Below, piece by piece: positions 14,110 through 21,384 of a stretch of DNA of 24,022 nt (the stretch's first letter is position 1; each line of letters opens with the position of its first letter). Source of the stretch: DAOTUL01 sp034437435 (GTDB taxonomy: Bacteria > Chloroflexota > Anaerolineae > Aggregatilineales > Phototrophicaceae); NCBI GenBank assembly GCA_964417785.1, contig CAYQJO010000042.1:1-24022 (forward strand), written 5' to 3'. Made by a program: the position numbers and the translations under genes. The notes beneath the pieces were generated by a model. That model was not told where the DNA came from and ran no database searches. It saw only the letters and a list, made by a program, of their open reading frames with translations.

Positions 14110-15441
14110 ATGACCGTGTATAGCAGGAACGGGGAATATGCAGAACGACCGCATGAACTACATCATGATCGCTTTTCTTCTGGTGCTGATACTGGCCTTT
14201 TTCATCGTACAGAGCCAGATTCTCCTCAACTGATCTTCCGTGATGGCCTCTGGCTGGCGCTGCTGGCACTCTACATTCTGGCCGGTACGCATCTGGTACC
14301 CTTTCACGGTGATGAGTCGACGACGTTGTGGATGAGCCGGGATTACGGTTACAGCGTCATGTTCGGAGACTGGAACCGAGTGCAGTACCGGCAGTCTGCG
14401 CCAAACCCCACCGAACAGCATATGCGCCTTATCACTGGCTCATTGACGAAGCTGGCGATGGGGTTTTCCTGGCATATCAACGGTCTGGCTCCCTCAGACA
14501 TCAACGAACAATGGGATTGGGGGGCGGATTGGAACTATAACTGGTCTACCGGCCACGCACCCGATGACTCGCTCTTGATGATGGGGCGCTGGCCCTCAGC
14601 CTTGATGTTGGCGGCGGGGGCGGTGGTGATCTTTCTGATTGGCAGAGCCATCGACGGGCGCACGGTGGCTTATGTTGCCAGCCTTTACTACGCGCTCAAT
14701 CCGGCGCTGCTGCTCAACGGGCGGCGAGCCATGTTTGAAGGTGGATTGGTGCTGTTCAGTCTGCTGGGGGTGCTGGCGGCGATATGGGTGCTTGACAAAC
14801 GCCATTGGTGGAGCGCTGTGGCGCTCGGCATTGCGACCGGACTGGCCGTTTCCGCCAAGCATCCGGCGGTCTTTACGGCGGTACCGGTGTTTGTCTATCT
14901 CTTTATCGTCGCACCAGCGCTGCGGCTGAAGCTGGTGATGGCAGGTCTGTTATCCCTGGCTGTGTTCTATTTGCTTAACCCCATCTGGTGGGGTGATCCG
15001 GTCCAGCGGGTCGGGCAGGTCCTTGAAGCGCGGCAGGATATTCTGGACGGCCAGGTAGCGGCCTTTGGCGGTTACGATGGTCCGCTCGATCAAACTGCCG
15101 GATTCCTGCGGCAAGCGCTGCTGGTCCTGCCACAATACTATGAAGTTCCCGCATGGGCTGACTACATTCGCGACCAGATCGACCGTTATGAGACGTCGCC
15201 GCTGCGGGGTGTGAGCATTGGTGGTTCCGTGATCGGCGGTATCTTGCTGGCCGGGTTGGCACTGTGGGGAGGTTGGCGATTGTGGCGCGGCGGCGATCAT
15301 CGCCGCCGTCTAATTGTCGTGTGGACGGTAACGCTGCTTCTGTTTAGCTGGTGGCTGACGCCGTTGGAGTGGCAGCGCTACTATCTCATGGTTTACCCGC
15401 CATTGGGGTTGCTGGCTGGGGTAGGGCTTTCTTCAACGTGA
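14110..15441 (+). CDS. Membrane glycosyltransferase, PMT/ArnT-like (GT39/GT83-type)
   Basis: The protein is 443 residues as drawn. Hydrophobic spans begin near residue 46 and continue to the end. The first extracytoplasmic loop after span 1 contains PFHGDESTTLW, the acidic pair typical of protein mannosyltransferases and ArnT. Later loops carry the Trp/Tyr-rich LNPIWWGDP. Such enzymes transfer a sugar from a polyprenyl- or dolichyl-phosphate donor to protein or lipid outside the membrane. The start is a problem: residues 1-40 are polar and coincide with a small membrane ORF in another frame, ATG 14110 has a poor SD, and no ATG, GTG or TTG lies in frame between codon 3 and span 1. A CTG at 14230, overlapping the small ORF's TGA, would give the expected family start. 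It follows the transporter by 40 nt. Confidence 0.8.
   Translation: MTVYSRNGEYAERPHELHHDRFSSGADTGLFHRTEPDSPQLIFRDGLWLALLALYILAGTHLVPFHGDESTTLWMSRDYGYSVMFGDWNRVQYRQSAPNPTEQHMRLITGSLTKLAMGFSWHINGLAPSDINEQWDWGADWNYNWSTGHAPDDSLLMMGRWPSALMLAAGAVVIFLIGRAIDGRTVAYVASLYYALNPALLLNGRRAMFEGGLVLFSLLGVLAAIWVLDKRHWWSAVALGIATGLAVSAKHPAVFTAVPVFVYLFIVAPALRLKLVMAGLLSLAVFYLLNPIWWGDPVQRVGQVLEARQDILDGQVAAFGGYDGPLDQTAGFLRQALLVLPQYYEVPAWADYIRDQIDRYETSPLRGVSIGGSVIGGILLAGLALWGGWRLWRGGDHRRRLIVVWTVTLLLFSWWLTPLEWQRYYLMVYPPLGLLAGVGLSST
14138..14233 (+). CDS. Candidate 31-residue single-span membrane protein nested in the glycosyltransferase 5' end
   Basis: ATG 14138 opens a 32-codon frame ending at TGA 14231-14233. The product starts MQNDRMNYIM, continues as one hydrophobic helix (IAFLLVLILAFFIV) and ends QSQILLN, with charged residues only at the start: the profile of a genuine small membrane protein. 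AGGAAC and GGGGA lie 4-12 nt upstream, a better ribosome site than that of the longer overlapping frame. The stop overlaps a CTG in the glycosyltransferase frame, which would allow coupling. It is not recognised as a known family. Reality rests on composition, SD and position only. Confidence 0.4.
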   Translation: MQNDRMNYIMIAFLLVLILAFFIVQSQILLN

Positions 15442-15497
15442 ACATCTGTTACCGTCTGGCCGGTGATGCGACACACGGGCTGGGCCTGCCGGCGGTC

Positions 15498-16454
15498 TCA
15501 GCGCAGGACCAGCAGGGAGTCTGAGAGCTTGCGCTGGATTGAGCGCGTGTTGAAGTGTTCCCAGACCGCCATGAAACCCTCTGCCTTTGTCTGTTGTTCC
15601 GCTTGCATCTGCTGGATGTAGATTTCCAGAATTTCCCGCTGTGGTTTCTTCAGTTTTGTGTTGTCGATCAATGCCTGTAGCTGCCCCTGGGCGACACTCA
15701 GATCGTTCAGCCGTCCGAGATAATCCTGTATCACTTTCAGGTCGTTGATAAACTGGTCGATGGAACCACCGAGGACATCGTGAAAATAAGACAGGATATA
15801 CCGCAACTGCTTGAACTCAATGCGCAGTGCGTGAAGTGTCTCGATTTCGGCATGTTCCAGGACGGTATCATAGGCGCGGACTGCTGCCAGATGATCGTAA
15901 ATCATACTCGGCAGCACATGACGTACCTGATAAGGGTGGACACCGTTGTCCGACATGCTGCGAACACCGGTCCCCGGTTCGAGCAGAAACGCGGCATATT
16001 GTTCCTGAAAGCTGGCGTAATAGGCACTGTCGAAGAGTGCGACCAGCTTCTTGCGAGCTTTGCGGCGGCGCTTATCCAGACTGGCGACAACACTGTTTAA
16101 CTCAGCCCGCTGGGTTTCATCGAGCGTTATCTTGTATGCTTCCAGATCAGCGATCATGACATCCAGATCGCGGACTACGCCCAGGCTCCGGGCGATAGTG
16201 CGCAGCCCTTCGCGTAGCGGGCGCGTTGGTTTGTCTTTGAAATAATCTTGCAGCATGTTAAACGCCGAACGCATCCGCCGGGTGGCAACCCGCATCTGGT
16301 GAACGTCTTCAATATCTGCGCCGGTACGGCTGCCAGCCTCACGTTCTTGCATGCGGATGTAATCCTCAAGCAGGATTTTACGCCCGGCTTCCGCCATTGA
16401 GTCTTGAGGCAAAACAGGTTGGAGCGCTTCACGTAATCCCGATGTTTTTATCAT
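15498..16454 (-). CDS. CHAD-domain protein
   Basis: The protein is 318 residues, almost wholly one CHAD domain. The hallmark VHQMRVATRRMRSA lies at 51-64, followed by conserved helices (LGVVRDLDVMI near 90-100; HALRIEFKQLRYILSYF near 208-224; LGRLNDLSVAQGQL near 248-262). CHAD domains are alpha-helical, rich in conserved His and Arg, and are known to bind polyphosphate; they often accompany CYTH triphosphatases, but none is encoded here. No signal peptide or membrane span is present. ATG 16454 has GGGA about 6 nt upstream. The gene converges with the glycosyltransferase gene and is divergent from the DUF4177-like gene. A role in polyphosphate or phosphate handling is inferred. Confidence 0.92.
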   Translation of the reverse strand: MIKTSGLREALQPVLPQDSMAEAGRKILLEDYIRMQEREAGSRTGADIEDVHQMRVATRRMRSAFNMLQDYFKDKPTRPLREGLRTIARSLGVVRDLDVMIADLEAYKITLDETQRAELNSVVASLDKRRRKARKKLVALFDSAYYASFQEQYAAFLLEPGTGVRSMSDNGVHPYQVRHVLPSMIYDHLAAVRAYDTVLEHAEIETLHALRIEFKQLRYILSYFHDVLGGSIDQFINDLKVIQDYLGRLNDLSVAQGQLQALIDNTKLKKPQREILEIYIQQMQAEQQTKAEGFMAVWEHFNTRSIQRKLSDSLLVLR

Positions 16455-16532
16455 GTGGTCTCCCTTTTCTGGACCAACCTTTAGTTTAACATTGTTTTAC
16501 GTTTGTGTTAAGTGGAGTTTAAGCAGTTGCGT

Positions 16533-16563
16533 TTGTGATTCAATGCTGCGACTCTGGTATGCT
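16533..16563 (+). promoter_or_regulatory. Possible extended -10 promoter for the DUF4177-like gene
   Basis: TGgTATGCT (16555-16563) matches an extended -10 element, with TTGTGA (16533-16538) 19 nt before it as a weak -35. The predicted transcript start near 16570 would place ATG 16598 about 28 nt downstream. Two copies of CGTTTGTG (16500-16507 and 16530-16537) lie 30 bp apart just upstream and could bind an activator. Confidence 0.3.
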
Positions 16564-16597
16564 ATGAGATGTAGCTATGAACAACATGAGGGGATCA

Positions 16598-17029
16598 ATG
16601 GACGAGAAATGGGAATACCTGCCGATGTATCTGGAAGCGCAGGTCAAGAGTAAAGACATGCGGGCGTACCTGAAACAGCGGTTCGACGTTAAATCGCCGC
16701 CGAAGTACATGGTTGAGTCGATGGCACCCATCATGAATGAACTGGGCGAGGAAGGCTGGGAGTTGGTTCATATGGAGCCGGTCGCACGGCTGCGCGGCAA
16801 AGGTGATGTCATGTTTCCGGGAGCCATGCGGACCTGGAGCAATGTTTACTTCTGCGTCTTCAAGCGGCGGAAGTCGGTCCAACAGGTGATGCCGGTGCGC
16901 TCGGATGGGCAACCCGCCTTCCCGGCGGCGGCACAGCAAGTTTCATCGCCACCACACGACGAGCTGACCAATCCGCTGCCGCACGATGACATTGGTACGC
17001 GGAAACCGATCCCACACGACGAGCATTAA
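16598..17029 (+). CDS. Small DUF4177-like protein with a His/Asp/Pro tail
   Basis: The protein is 143 residues. The core (about 1-85) begins WEYLPMYLEAQ, contains LGEEGWELVHMEPVA and ends NVYFCVFKRRK, the pattern of DUF4177-type proteins, small cytoplasmic proteins of unknown function. An insert (RAYLKQRFDVKSPPKYMVESM) between the first strand and the helix makes it longer than usual. The tail (about 115-143) is polar and holds three PHD(E/D) repeats: PPHDE, LPHDD, IPHDE. I start at ATG 16598, 4 nt after AGGGG; ATG 16577 would add seven residues (MNNMRGS) and is possible. The SDR gene begins 59 nt downstream on the same strand. Confidence 0.75.
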   Translation: MDEKWEYLPMYLEAQVKSKDMRAYLKQRFDVKSPPKYMVESMAPIMNELGEEGWELVHMEPVARLRGKGDVMFPGAMRTWSNVYFCVFKRRKSVQQVMPVRSDGQPAFPAAAQQVSSPPHDELTNPLPHDDIGTRKPIPHDEH

Positions 17030-17088
17030 TGTTCGCTTCACCCACTGCGGCTATACTGGCGATACATTGTAGCCAGCGAGGAGAGCGT

Positions 17089-18624
17089 ATGACAAAGCGG
17101 ATTTTGGTTACAGGTGCGACTGGCTATATCGGCGGACGACTGGTGCCGTGCCTGTTAGATGCCGGTTATCAGGTGCGGGTTATGACCCGCAACCAGCGGC
17201 ATCTTGAAGGTCGGTCGTGGGCCGGGCGCGTTGAGATCTGTGAAGCCGATGTGATGGATGAGTCACAGTTGCAGGGTGCGCTGGCCGATGTCAATGTGGC
17301 CTACTACCTCATCCATAGCATGGATGGACGGGCTGATTTTCACCAGCGTGACTTACAGGCGGCCCGTAATTTCAGCCATGTCGCCGAGGTATGCCAACTG
17401 GATCGGATTGTGTATCTGGGTGGGTTGGGCGACGAGTCCGATGACCTGTCCGTTCATCTACGGTCGCGGCAGGCCGTCGGGGATACCCTGCGGTTGGGCC
17501 AGGTGCCAGTGACCGAATTTCGGGCAGCGATGGTCATCGGCTCTGGTAGTGCGTCGTTTGAAATGGTCCGTTATCTGACCGAACGTCTGCCAGTGATGGT
17601 TGCGCCGCGCTGGTTGTTCACGCGCACGCAGCCTATCGCCATTGATGATGTACTCCGTTATTTGGTGGCGGCAATTGACATCTCAGAGAGCGCTGGTGAG
17701 GTAATCGAGATCGGTGGCCGCGACATTCTCAGCTACCATGATATGATCCTGGGATATGCCCATGTGCGTCAGATGGACCGGCTGATTATCCGGGTACCGG
17801 TGCTGACTCCTCACCTGTCGTCGTACTGGGTGCATATAATGACGCCCATTTCTTTTGGCATCATCCGCCCGCTGATCGATGGTCTGCGCAACGAAATGAT
17901 CCTGCGGAATGATCGCGCCCGCCAGTTATTTCCCGACATTGAACCACGCAGCTTTCTGTCGGCGGTCCGTCAGTCACTTGATGAACTGGATGCCAATCAG
18001 GTGGAATCAACCTGGCTGGACTCGATGGCGGCCAGTTGGGAGGAAGATGAACCGTATGTCTTCACCGAAGAACGCGGCATGATGATCGAGCGGCGCAAAC
18101 GCGAGGTTGATGCGCCGCCGGAAGCGCTCTTTCGTGCGTTTAACAGCCTGGGTGGTCAAACGGGCTGGTTGTATCTCAACTGGTTGTGGCATCTGCGCGG
18201 GTTGATTGACCGGGTGATTGGCGGTCCCGGCTACCAGCGTGGGCGGCGCGATCCGGACGATCTGCGTGTAGGGGATATTCTCGATTTCTGGCGCGTGGAA
18301 GCGGTGGAGCAAGAGCGCTATCTACTGCTGCGGGCCGAGATGAAGCTGCCGGGACGTGGCTGGCTGGAATTTCGGGCCGAGCCGCGTCCCGGTGGTGGCA
18401 GCCGGTTGGTCCAGACCGCGTATTTCGCTCCAAAAGGGCTTTTTGGATTTCTCTACTGGTATGCGCTGTTTGTGGCGCACAAGCTGGTCTTCGATGGCAT
18501 GGCGGATCGCATCACTGAGCGGGCTGGCAGTCGACCGCAGCGGCGGCAGATGTTCCGACCATTGTTGGTTGGGATGGCGGTCATTGGTGTGGTAGCAGCC
18601 TTGATCCGTAAGCTTGACAGGTGA
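17089..18624 (+). CDS. SDR-family NAD(P)-binding protein with C-terminal DUF2867-like domain
   Basis: The protein is 511 residues, started at ATG 17089 with GAGGAG about 6 nt upstream; the frame's upstream ATG at 17029 overlaps the previous stop and is rejected. Residues 4-15 hold the dinucleotide-binding loop VTGATGYIGGRL of atypical SDRs, then VMTRN, EADVMD and YYLIHSM. The N-terminal Rossmann domain spans about 1-220. The C-terminal part (about 330-490) resembles the DUF2867/SRPBCC-like domain found fused to such SDRs: MMIERRKREVDAPPEALF-AFNSLGG, then GW-Y-NWLW-LRG-ID, RRDPDDLRVGD--DFWRVE and a PGRGWLEF strand. A hydrophobic stretch (about 488-503) near the C terminus could anchor it in the membrane. 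The substrate is unknown. A strong promoter for the next transcription unit begins within its last codons. Confidence 0.88.
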   Translation: MTKRILVTGATGYIGGRLVPCLLDAGYQVRVMTRNQRHLEGRSWAGRVEICEADVMDESQLQGALADVNVAYYLIHSMDGRADFHQRDLQAARNFSHVAEVCQLDRIVYLGGLGDESDDLSVHLRSRQAVGDTLRLGQVPVTEFRAAMVIGSGSASFEMVRYLTERLPVMVAPRWLFTRTQPIAIDDVLRYLVAAIDISESAGEVIEIGGRDILSYHDMILGYAHVRQMDRLIIRVPVLTPHLSSYWVHIMTPISFGIIRPLIDGLRNEMILRNDRARQLFPDIEPRSFLSAVRQSLDELDANQVESTWLDSMAASWEEDEPYVFTEERGMMIERRKREVDAPPEALFRAFNSLGGQTGWLYLNWLWHLRGLIDRVIGGPGYQRGRRDPDDLRVGDILDFWRVEAVEQERYLLLRAEMKLPGRGWLEFRAEPRPGGGSRLVQTAYFAPKGLFGFLYWYALFVAHKLVFDGMADRITERAGSRPQRRQMFRPLLVGMAVIGVVAALIRKLDR

Positions 18625-18643
18625 CAGAATTTGTGCCTATACT
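18614..18643 (+). promoter_or_regulatory. Near-consensus sigma70-type promoter for the ABC-F leader
   Basis: TTGACA (18614-18619, perfect -35) and TATACT (18638-18643, five of six) are 18 nt apart. The -35 box lies in the last codons of the SDR gene and the -10 box just after its stop. The predicted transcript start is near 18650, giving a leader of about 180 nt before the ABC-F ATG. This is the best promoter match I see in the window. Confidence 0.75.
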
Positions 18644-18704
18644 GATGGCGTCCTGGCGGCAAAATGCCCCCTGGATTATCGTTAACTGAGTGGAAAGTTG
18701 GCAC

Positions 18705-18722
18705 ATGTTTGTTCGCCTGTAA
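18705..18722 (+). CDS. Candidate five-residue leader peptide (MFVRL) upstream of the ABC-F gene
   Basis: ATG TTT GTT CGC CTG TAA lies about 55 nt after the predicted transcript start, with GGAAAG 7 nt upstream as a possible SD. It is 110 nt before the ABC-F start and 60 nt before the intrinsic terminator. The sequence GCACAT over its start (18701-18706) can pair with ATGTGC (18749-18754), and CGCC (18714-18717) with GGCG (18742-18745), giving a hairpin that a ribosome on the ORF would break. Short leader ORFs like this control antibiotic-resistance ABC-F genes by ribosome stalling. Reality is inferred from layout. Confidence 0.4.
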   Translation: MFVRL

Positions 18723-18781
18723 ATCTGTAACATCATCTTCGGGCGGATATGTGCTTTTCTGATTCTCAATTTACCTGATGG

Positions 18782-18812
18782 GCTGCCTGGGGGTGATTCC
18801 CGGCAGCTTTTT
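18782..18812 (+). terminator. Intrinsic terminator (candidate attenuator) ahead of the ABC-F gene
   Basis: GCTGCC (18782-18787) pairs with GGCAGC (18802-18807), and GGG (18789-18791) with CCC (18799-18801), around a bulged T and a 7-nt loop. TTTTT (18808-18812) follows at once. It lies 20 nt before the ABC-F ATG and downstream of a strong promoter, so it would stop transcripts that begin there unless it is overridden. Confidence 0.75.
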
Positions 18813-18832
18813 GATTCCAGGAGTGAGAATCC

Positions 18833-20470
18833 ATGTTAGTGGTATCCGATCTGAGTAAACGATTCCCTGGTGCGGAATCGCATATCTTGCAGAACATCTC
18901 GTTCATCGTCAACGCCGGTGAGCGCGTGGGGCTGATCGGTCCCAACGGCAGCGGTAAGTCAACACTGCTGCAAATCATCGCTGGTGAGATCATGCCGGAC
19001 GGTGGCAGTGTACAACACAGTCCGTCGAGTGTCCGTGTTGGCTATCTGGCGCAGGGTGTTGTGGTCGATGAGACACAGACCGTCGAAGCGGTGCTGCTGC
19101 CCCAGGCACAGGCCCTTCGCGCAGCCGAAACCGACGTCGCCCGGCTGGCAGAGGCCGTCGCCGCCGGTGCTGCCAGTGCCGAGAGCGCCTATGATGCCGC
19201 TCTGGCACGGTTGGTAGACCTCAGTATGGTTGTGGACAGCGGTATACAGCAGAAAGCCTTACACCATCTGGGGTTGAGCGGCGTTACGCTGGACATGCCG
19301 GTGAGGGCGCTTTCCGGCGGCCAGAAGACACGTTTGATGCTGGCCGCCATTCTGGTTAACCAGCCGGACCTTTTGCTGCTCGATGAACCGACCAACCATC
19401 TCGATGTCGAGGCGCTGGCGTGGCTGGAAGACTGGCTGCTGGACTTTCGCGGCGGCGTGTTGATCGTCTCCCATGATCGCGCTTTTCTGGATCGGGTGGT
19501 GAACTGTGTGGTCGCACTCGACCCAGAGACGGCCACCTGCCGTGTGTTCGCCGGGGGCTACAGCGATTATGTTGCCACTATCCGGGCTGAACGTGACAGA
19601 CAGTGGTCGGAGTGGAAGGACCAGGAAGTCGAGATCGCTCGCCTCAAATGGGATGCCAGCCGCATGATGGCACGGGCGGTGCGTAAGGAAAACGCCACCC
19701 AGAACGACCATCAGCGCCAGTTAGCCAAGAAAGTCGCCCATAAGGCGAAAGCGAAGGAGACCCGGCTGCGCCGGTATCTCGAATCTGATGAACGGGTGGA
19801 GAAGCCGAAGCCAACGTGGGATGTCAAAATGGACTTCGGTGAAATTGCCCCGATTCGTTCGGCGGCGGTCGAACTGGTGGATGTCAGCGTCGGGTACGAC
19901 AGTCCCTTGTTGGCCGGGTTGAATCTGACTGTGCGCAGCCGCGAACGGATCGCCATTATGGGGCCGAACGGTCACGGCAAGACGACGCTGCTGCGCACCA
20001 TCATCGGTGAACTGCCACCTCTGAGCGGTACGGTGCAAATCGGTGGCAGCGTCCGCACCGGTTACCTGGCGCAGGAGCAGGATGTCCTCGATCCGGCACT
20101 CTGCGCGGTCGAGACCATCCAACGCGAAGCCCGGATAAATCACACCGAAGCGCGGTCGTTTCTGCATTTCTTTCTGTTTTCTGGCGACGATGGTCTGCGT
20201 CCGGTGGGTGCTTTGAGCTATGGTGAGCGAACGCGCCTGATGCTGGCCCGGATGGTGGCACGCGGGGCCAATCTACTGGTCCTGGACGAGCCGCTGAACC
20301 ATCTCGATTTGCCCTCACGGGAGAAGTTCGAGCAGGCATTGAGCAACTATCCCGGCAGTGTGCTGGCTATCGTCCATGACCGCTATTTCGTGGATCGTTT
20401 TGCACATACCATCTGGCATGTCGCTGGTGGGCAGTTAGCAGTTGAAGTGCGTGAAGTAGAGATTGTGTAG
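18833..20470 (+). CDS. ABC-F family ATPase (ribosome-associated; possible antibiotic-resistance type)
   Basis: The protein is 545 residues with two nucleotide-binding domains and no membrane span, the ABC-F layout. Domain 1 has Walker A GPNGSGKST (36-44), signature LSGGQKTRL and LLLLDEPTNHLD. Domain 2 has GPNGHGKTT, a divergent signature LSYGERTRL and LLVLDEPLNHLD. The charged helical linker between them (about 255-330: RDRQWSEWKDQEVEIARLK through KAKETRLRRYLE) is the arm that reaches into the ribosomal tRNA sites. ABC-F proteins free stalled ribosomes; some protect them from macrolides, lincosamides or pleuromutilins, others (Uup, EttA) are housekeeping. ATG 18833 has AGGAG about 8-9 nt upstream. 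The terminator and leader ORF in front favour regulated, inducible expression. The subfamily cannot be settled by eye. Confidence 0.92.
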   Translation: MLVVSDLSKRFPGAESHILQNISFIVNAGERVGLIGPNGSGKSTLLQIIAGEIMPDGGSVQHSPSSVRVGYLAQGVVVDETQTVEAVLLPQAQALRAAETDVARLAEAVAAGAASAESAYDAALARLVDLSMVVDSGIQQKALHHLGLSGVTLDMPVRALSGGQKTRLMLAAILVNQPDLLLLDEPTNHLDVEALAWLEDWLLDFRGGVLIVSHDRAFLDRVVNCVVALDPETATCRVFAGGYSDYVATIRAERDRQWSEWKDQEVEIARLKWDASRMMARAVRKENATQNDHQRQLAKKVAHKAKAKETRLRRYLESDERVEKPKPTWDVKMDFGEIAPIRSAAVELVDVSVGYDSPLLAGLNLTVRSRERIAIMGPNGHGKTTLLRTIIGELPPLSGTVQIGGSVRTGYLAQEQDVLDPALCAVETIQREARINHTEARSFLHFFLFSGDDGLRPVGALSYGERTRLMLARMVARGANLLVLDEPLNHLDLPSREKFEQALSNYPGSVLAIVHDRYFVDRFAHTIWHVAGGQLAVEVREVEIV

Positions 20471-20493
20471 GGGTACGATGGTCGTCGTACCCC
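20470..20493. terminator. Perfect hairpin between convergent ABC-F and rhodanese genes
   Basis: GGGGTACGA (20470-20478) and TCGTACCCC (20485-20493) form a 9-bp perfect stem with a 6-nt loop in the 31-bp gap between two convergent stop codons. Neither side has a T-run, so it may slow polymerase or protect transcript ends rather than act as a classic intrinsic terminator. Confidence 0.5.
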
Positions 20494-20501
20494 ATAACCG
20501 G

Positions 20502-20843
20502 CTACCGTTCGATAGGGTGGCCGTGCAGCATCCACGACATGGTGCCGCCCTTCAAATTGTAGACCGTCTCGCAACCGGCGCGGGCGATGATTGACGCGCC
20601 GGTGCGGCTGCGGCTGCCTGTCTGGCAGACCACGACAACTGGCTTGTCCATCGGAATCTGGCTGATCTTGCGGCTGAGTTGATCCAGCGGGATGTTGATG
20701 GCGTTGGGCAGGCGGCCCTGGGCGAATTCGCCGGTTGTGCGCACGTCAACCAGGGTGAAGGTATCGGTGTCGGTAAACTGCTCAAGGTAGTCGGCGATGG
20801 TCAGATCATCATATTCTTCAGCAGAACGTTTGAAGAGAAACAT
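20502..20843 (-). CDS. Cytoplasmic single-domain rhodanese
   Basis: The protein is 113 residues. The rhodanese pattern is complete: LVDVRTTGEFAQGRLPNAINIP (31-52), the active loop VVCQTGSRS with Cys73, and the closing NLKGGTMSW. Rhodaneses carry sulfur as a persulfide on this cysteine and move it from thiosulfate or other donors to an acceptor. The loop CQTGSRS, with polar residues, fits a sulfurtransferase rather than a Cdc25-like phosphatase. There is no signal peptide, so it is cytoplasmic. AGGAG is about 7 nt before ATG 20843 and overlaps the stop codon of the preceding membrane-anchored rhodanese gene, 11 nt away: the two are one operon. Confidence 0.92.
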   Translation of the reverse strand: MFLFKRSAEEYDDLTIADYLEQFTDTDTFTLVDVRTTGEFAQGRLPNAINIPLDQLSRKISQIPMDKPVVVVCQTGSRSRTGASIIARAGCETVYNLKGGTMSWMLHGHPIER

Positions 20844-20854
20844 TACACAGGCTC

Positions 20855-21271
20855 CTATTGTAACGGTCGGTTCTGATTGGTCCAGGCGATTACACCCCCA
20901 TCAATGTCGTAGACATCACTGTAGCCGGACCGGCGCAGAATGCTGGCGGCCTGGTCGCTGCGGTTGCCACTGCGGCAGTAGAGGACGACTGGCTGGTCTT
21001 GTGGCACTTCATCAAGATAGCTACCAAGAATCTCTACCGGGATGTTCACCGCCCCTTCAATGTGGCCGCTGGCGAACTCCTCCGGCGTGCGCACATCAAG
21101 CAGAAAATGATCGTCCGAGTTGAAGCTCTCGACATACTCTGCCGGGCTGATTAACCCGGGTTCGATGGCTCGCGCTTCGTCACTTTCGTTGGGAGCGAAG
21201 GCTAATACACCCACTACCGCAACTGCCACAACAACGATAACAGCGATTGCAATTCTGACACGATTGGACAT
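20855..21271 (-). CDS. Membrane-anchored extracytoplasmic rhodanese
   Basis: The protein is 138 residues. Residues 6-26 form one N-terminal hydrophobic helix rich in Val, Ile and Ala, either an anchor or an uncleaved signal. The rhodanese domain follows at about 40-135: FLLDVRTPEEFASGHIEGAVNIP, active loop LYCRSGNRS with Cys99, and DIDGGVIAW near the end. The domain should face outside the membrane. ATG 21271 has GGAG about 9 nt upstream. It is the first gene of a two-rhodanese operon divergent from a LysR regulator, so sulfur could be handled on both sides of the membrane. No sulfur oxidation or transport genes are in the window to fix the pathway. Confidence 0.92.
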   Translation of the reverse strand: MSNRVRIAIAVIVVVAVAVVGVLAFAPNESDEARAIEPGLISPAEYVESFNSDDHFLLDVRTPEEFASGHIEGAVNIPVEILGSYLDEVPQDQPVVLYCRSGNRSDQAASILRRSGYSDVYDIDGGVIAWTNQNRPLQ

Positions 21272-21342
21272 GGAATTCTGTCTCCTGCGGACAACGTCCT
21301 ATAGCATACTATAAGGCAGGCTATTCCAGGGCGTGCCGGTAG

Positions 21343-21359
21343 CTTATAATTGATATAAG
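21343..21359. promoter_or_regulatory. LysR-type regulator binding site (CTTAT-N7-ATAAG)
   Basis: The inverted repeat CTTAT (21343-21347) and ATAAG (21355-21359), 7 nt apart, fits the LysR T-N11-A rule and resembles the TTA-N7/8-TAA sites of CbbR/CmpR-like regulators. It lies 25 nt before the LysR start and 72 nt before the rhodanese start. A minus-strand TATAGT (21308-21313) would put the site centre near -50 for the rhodanese operon, an activator position. Confidence 0.55.
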
Positions 21360-21384
21360 TTACAGCTAATGCCTGGAAAGCACT

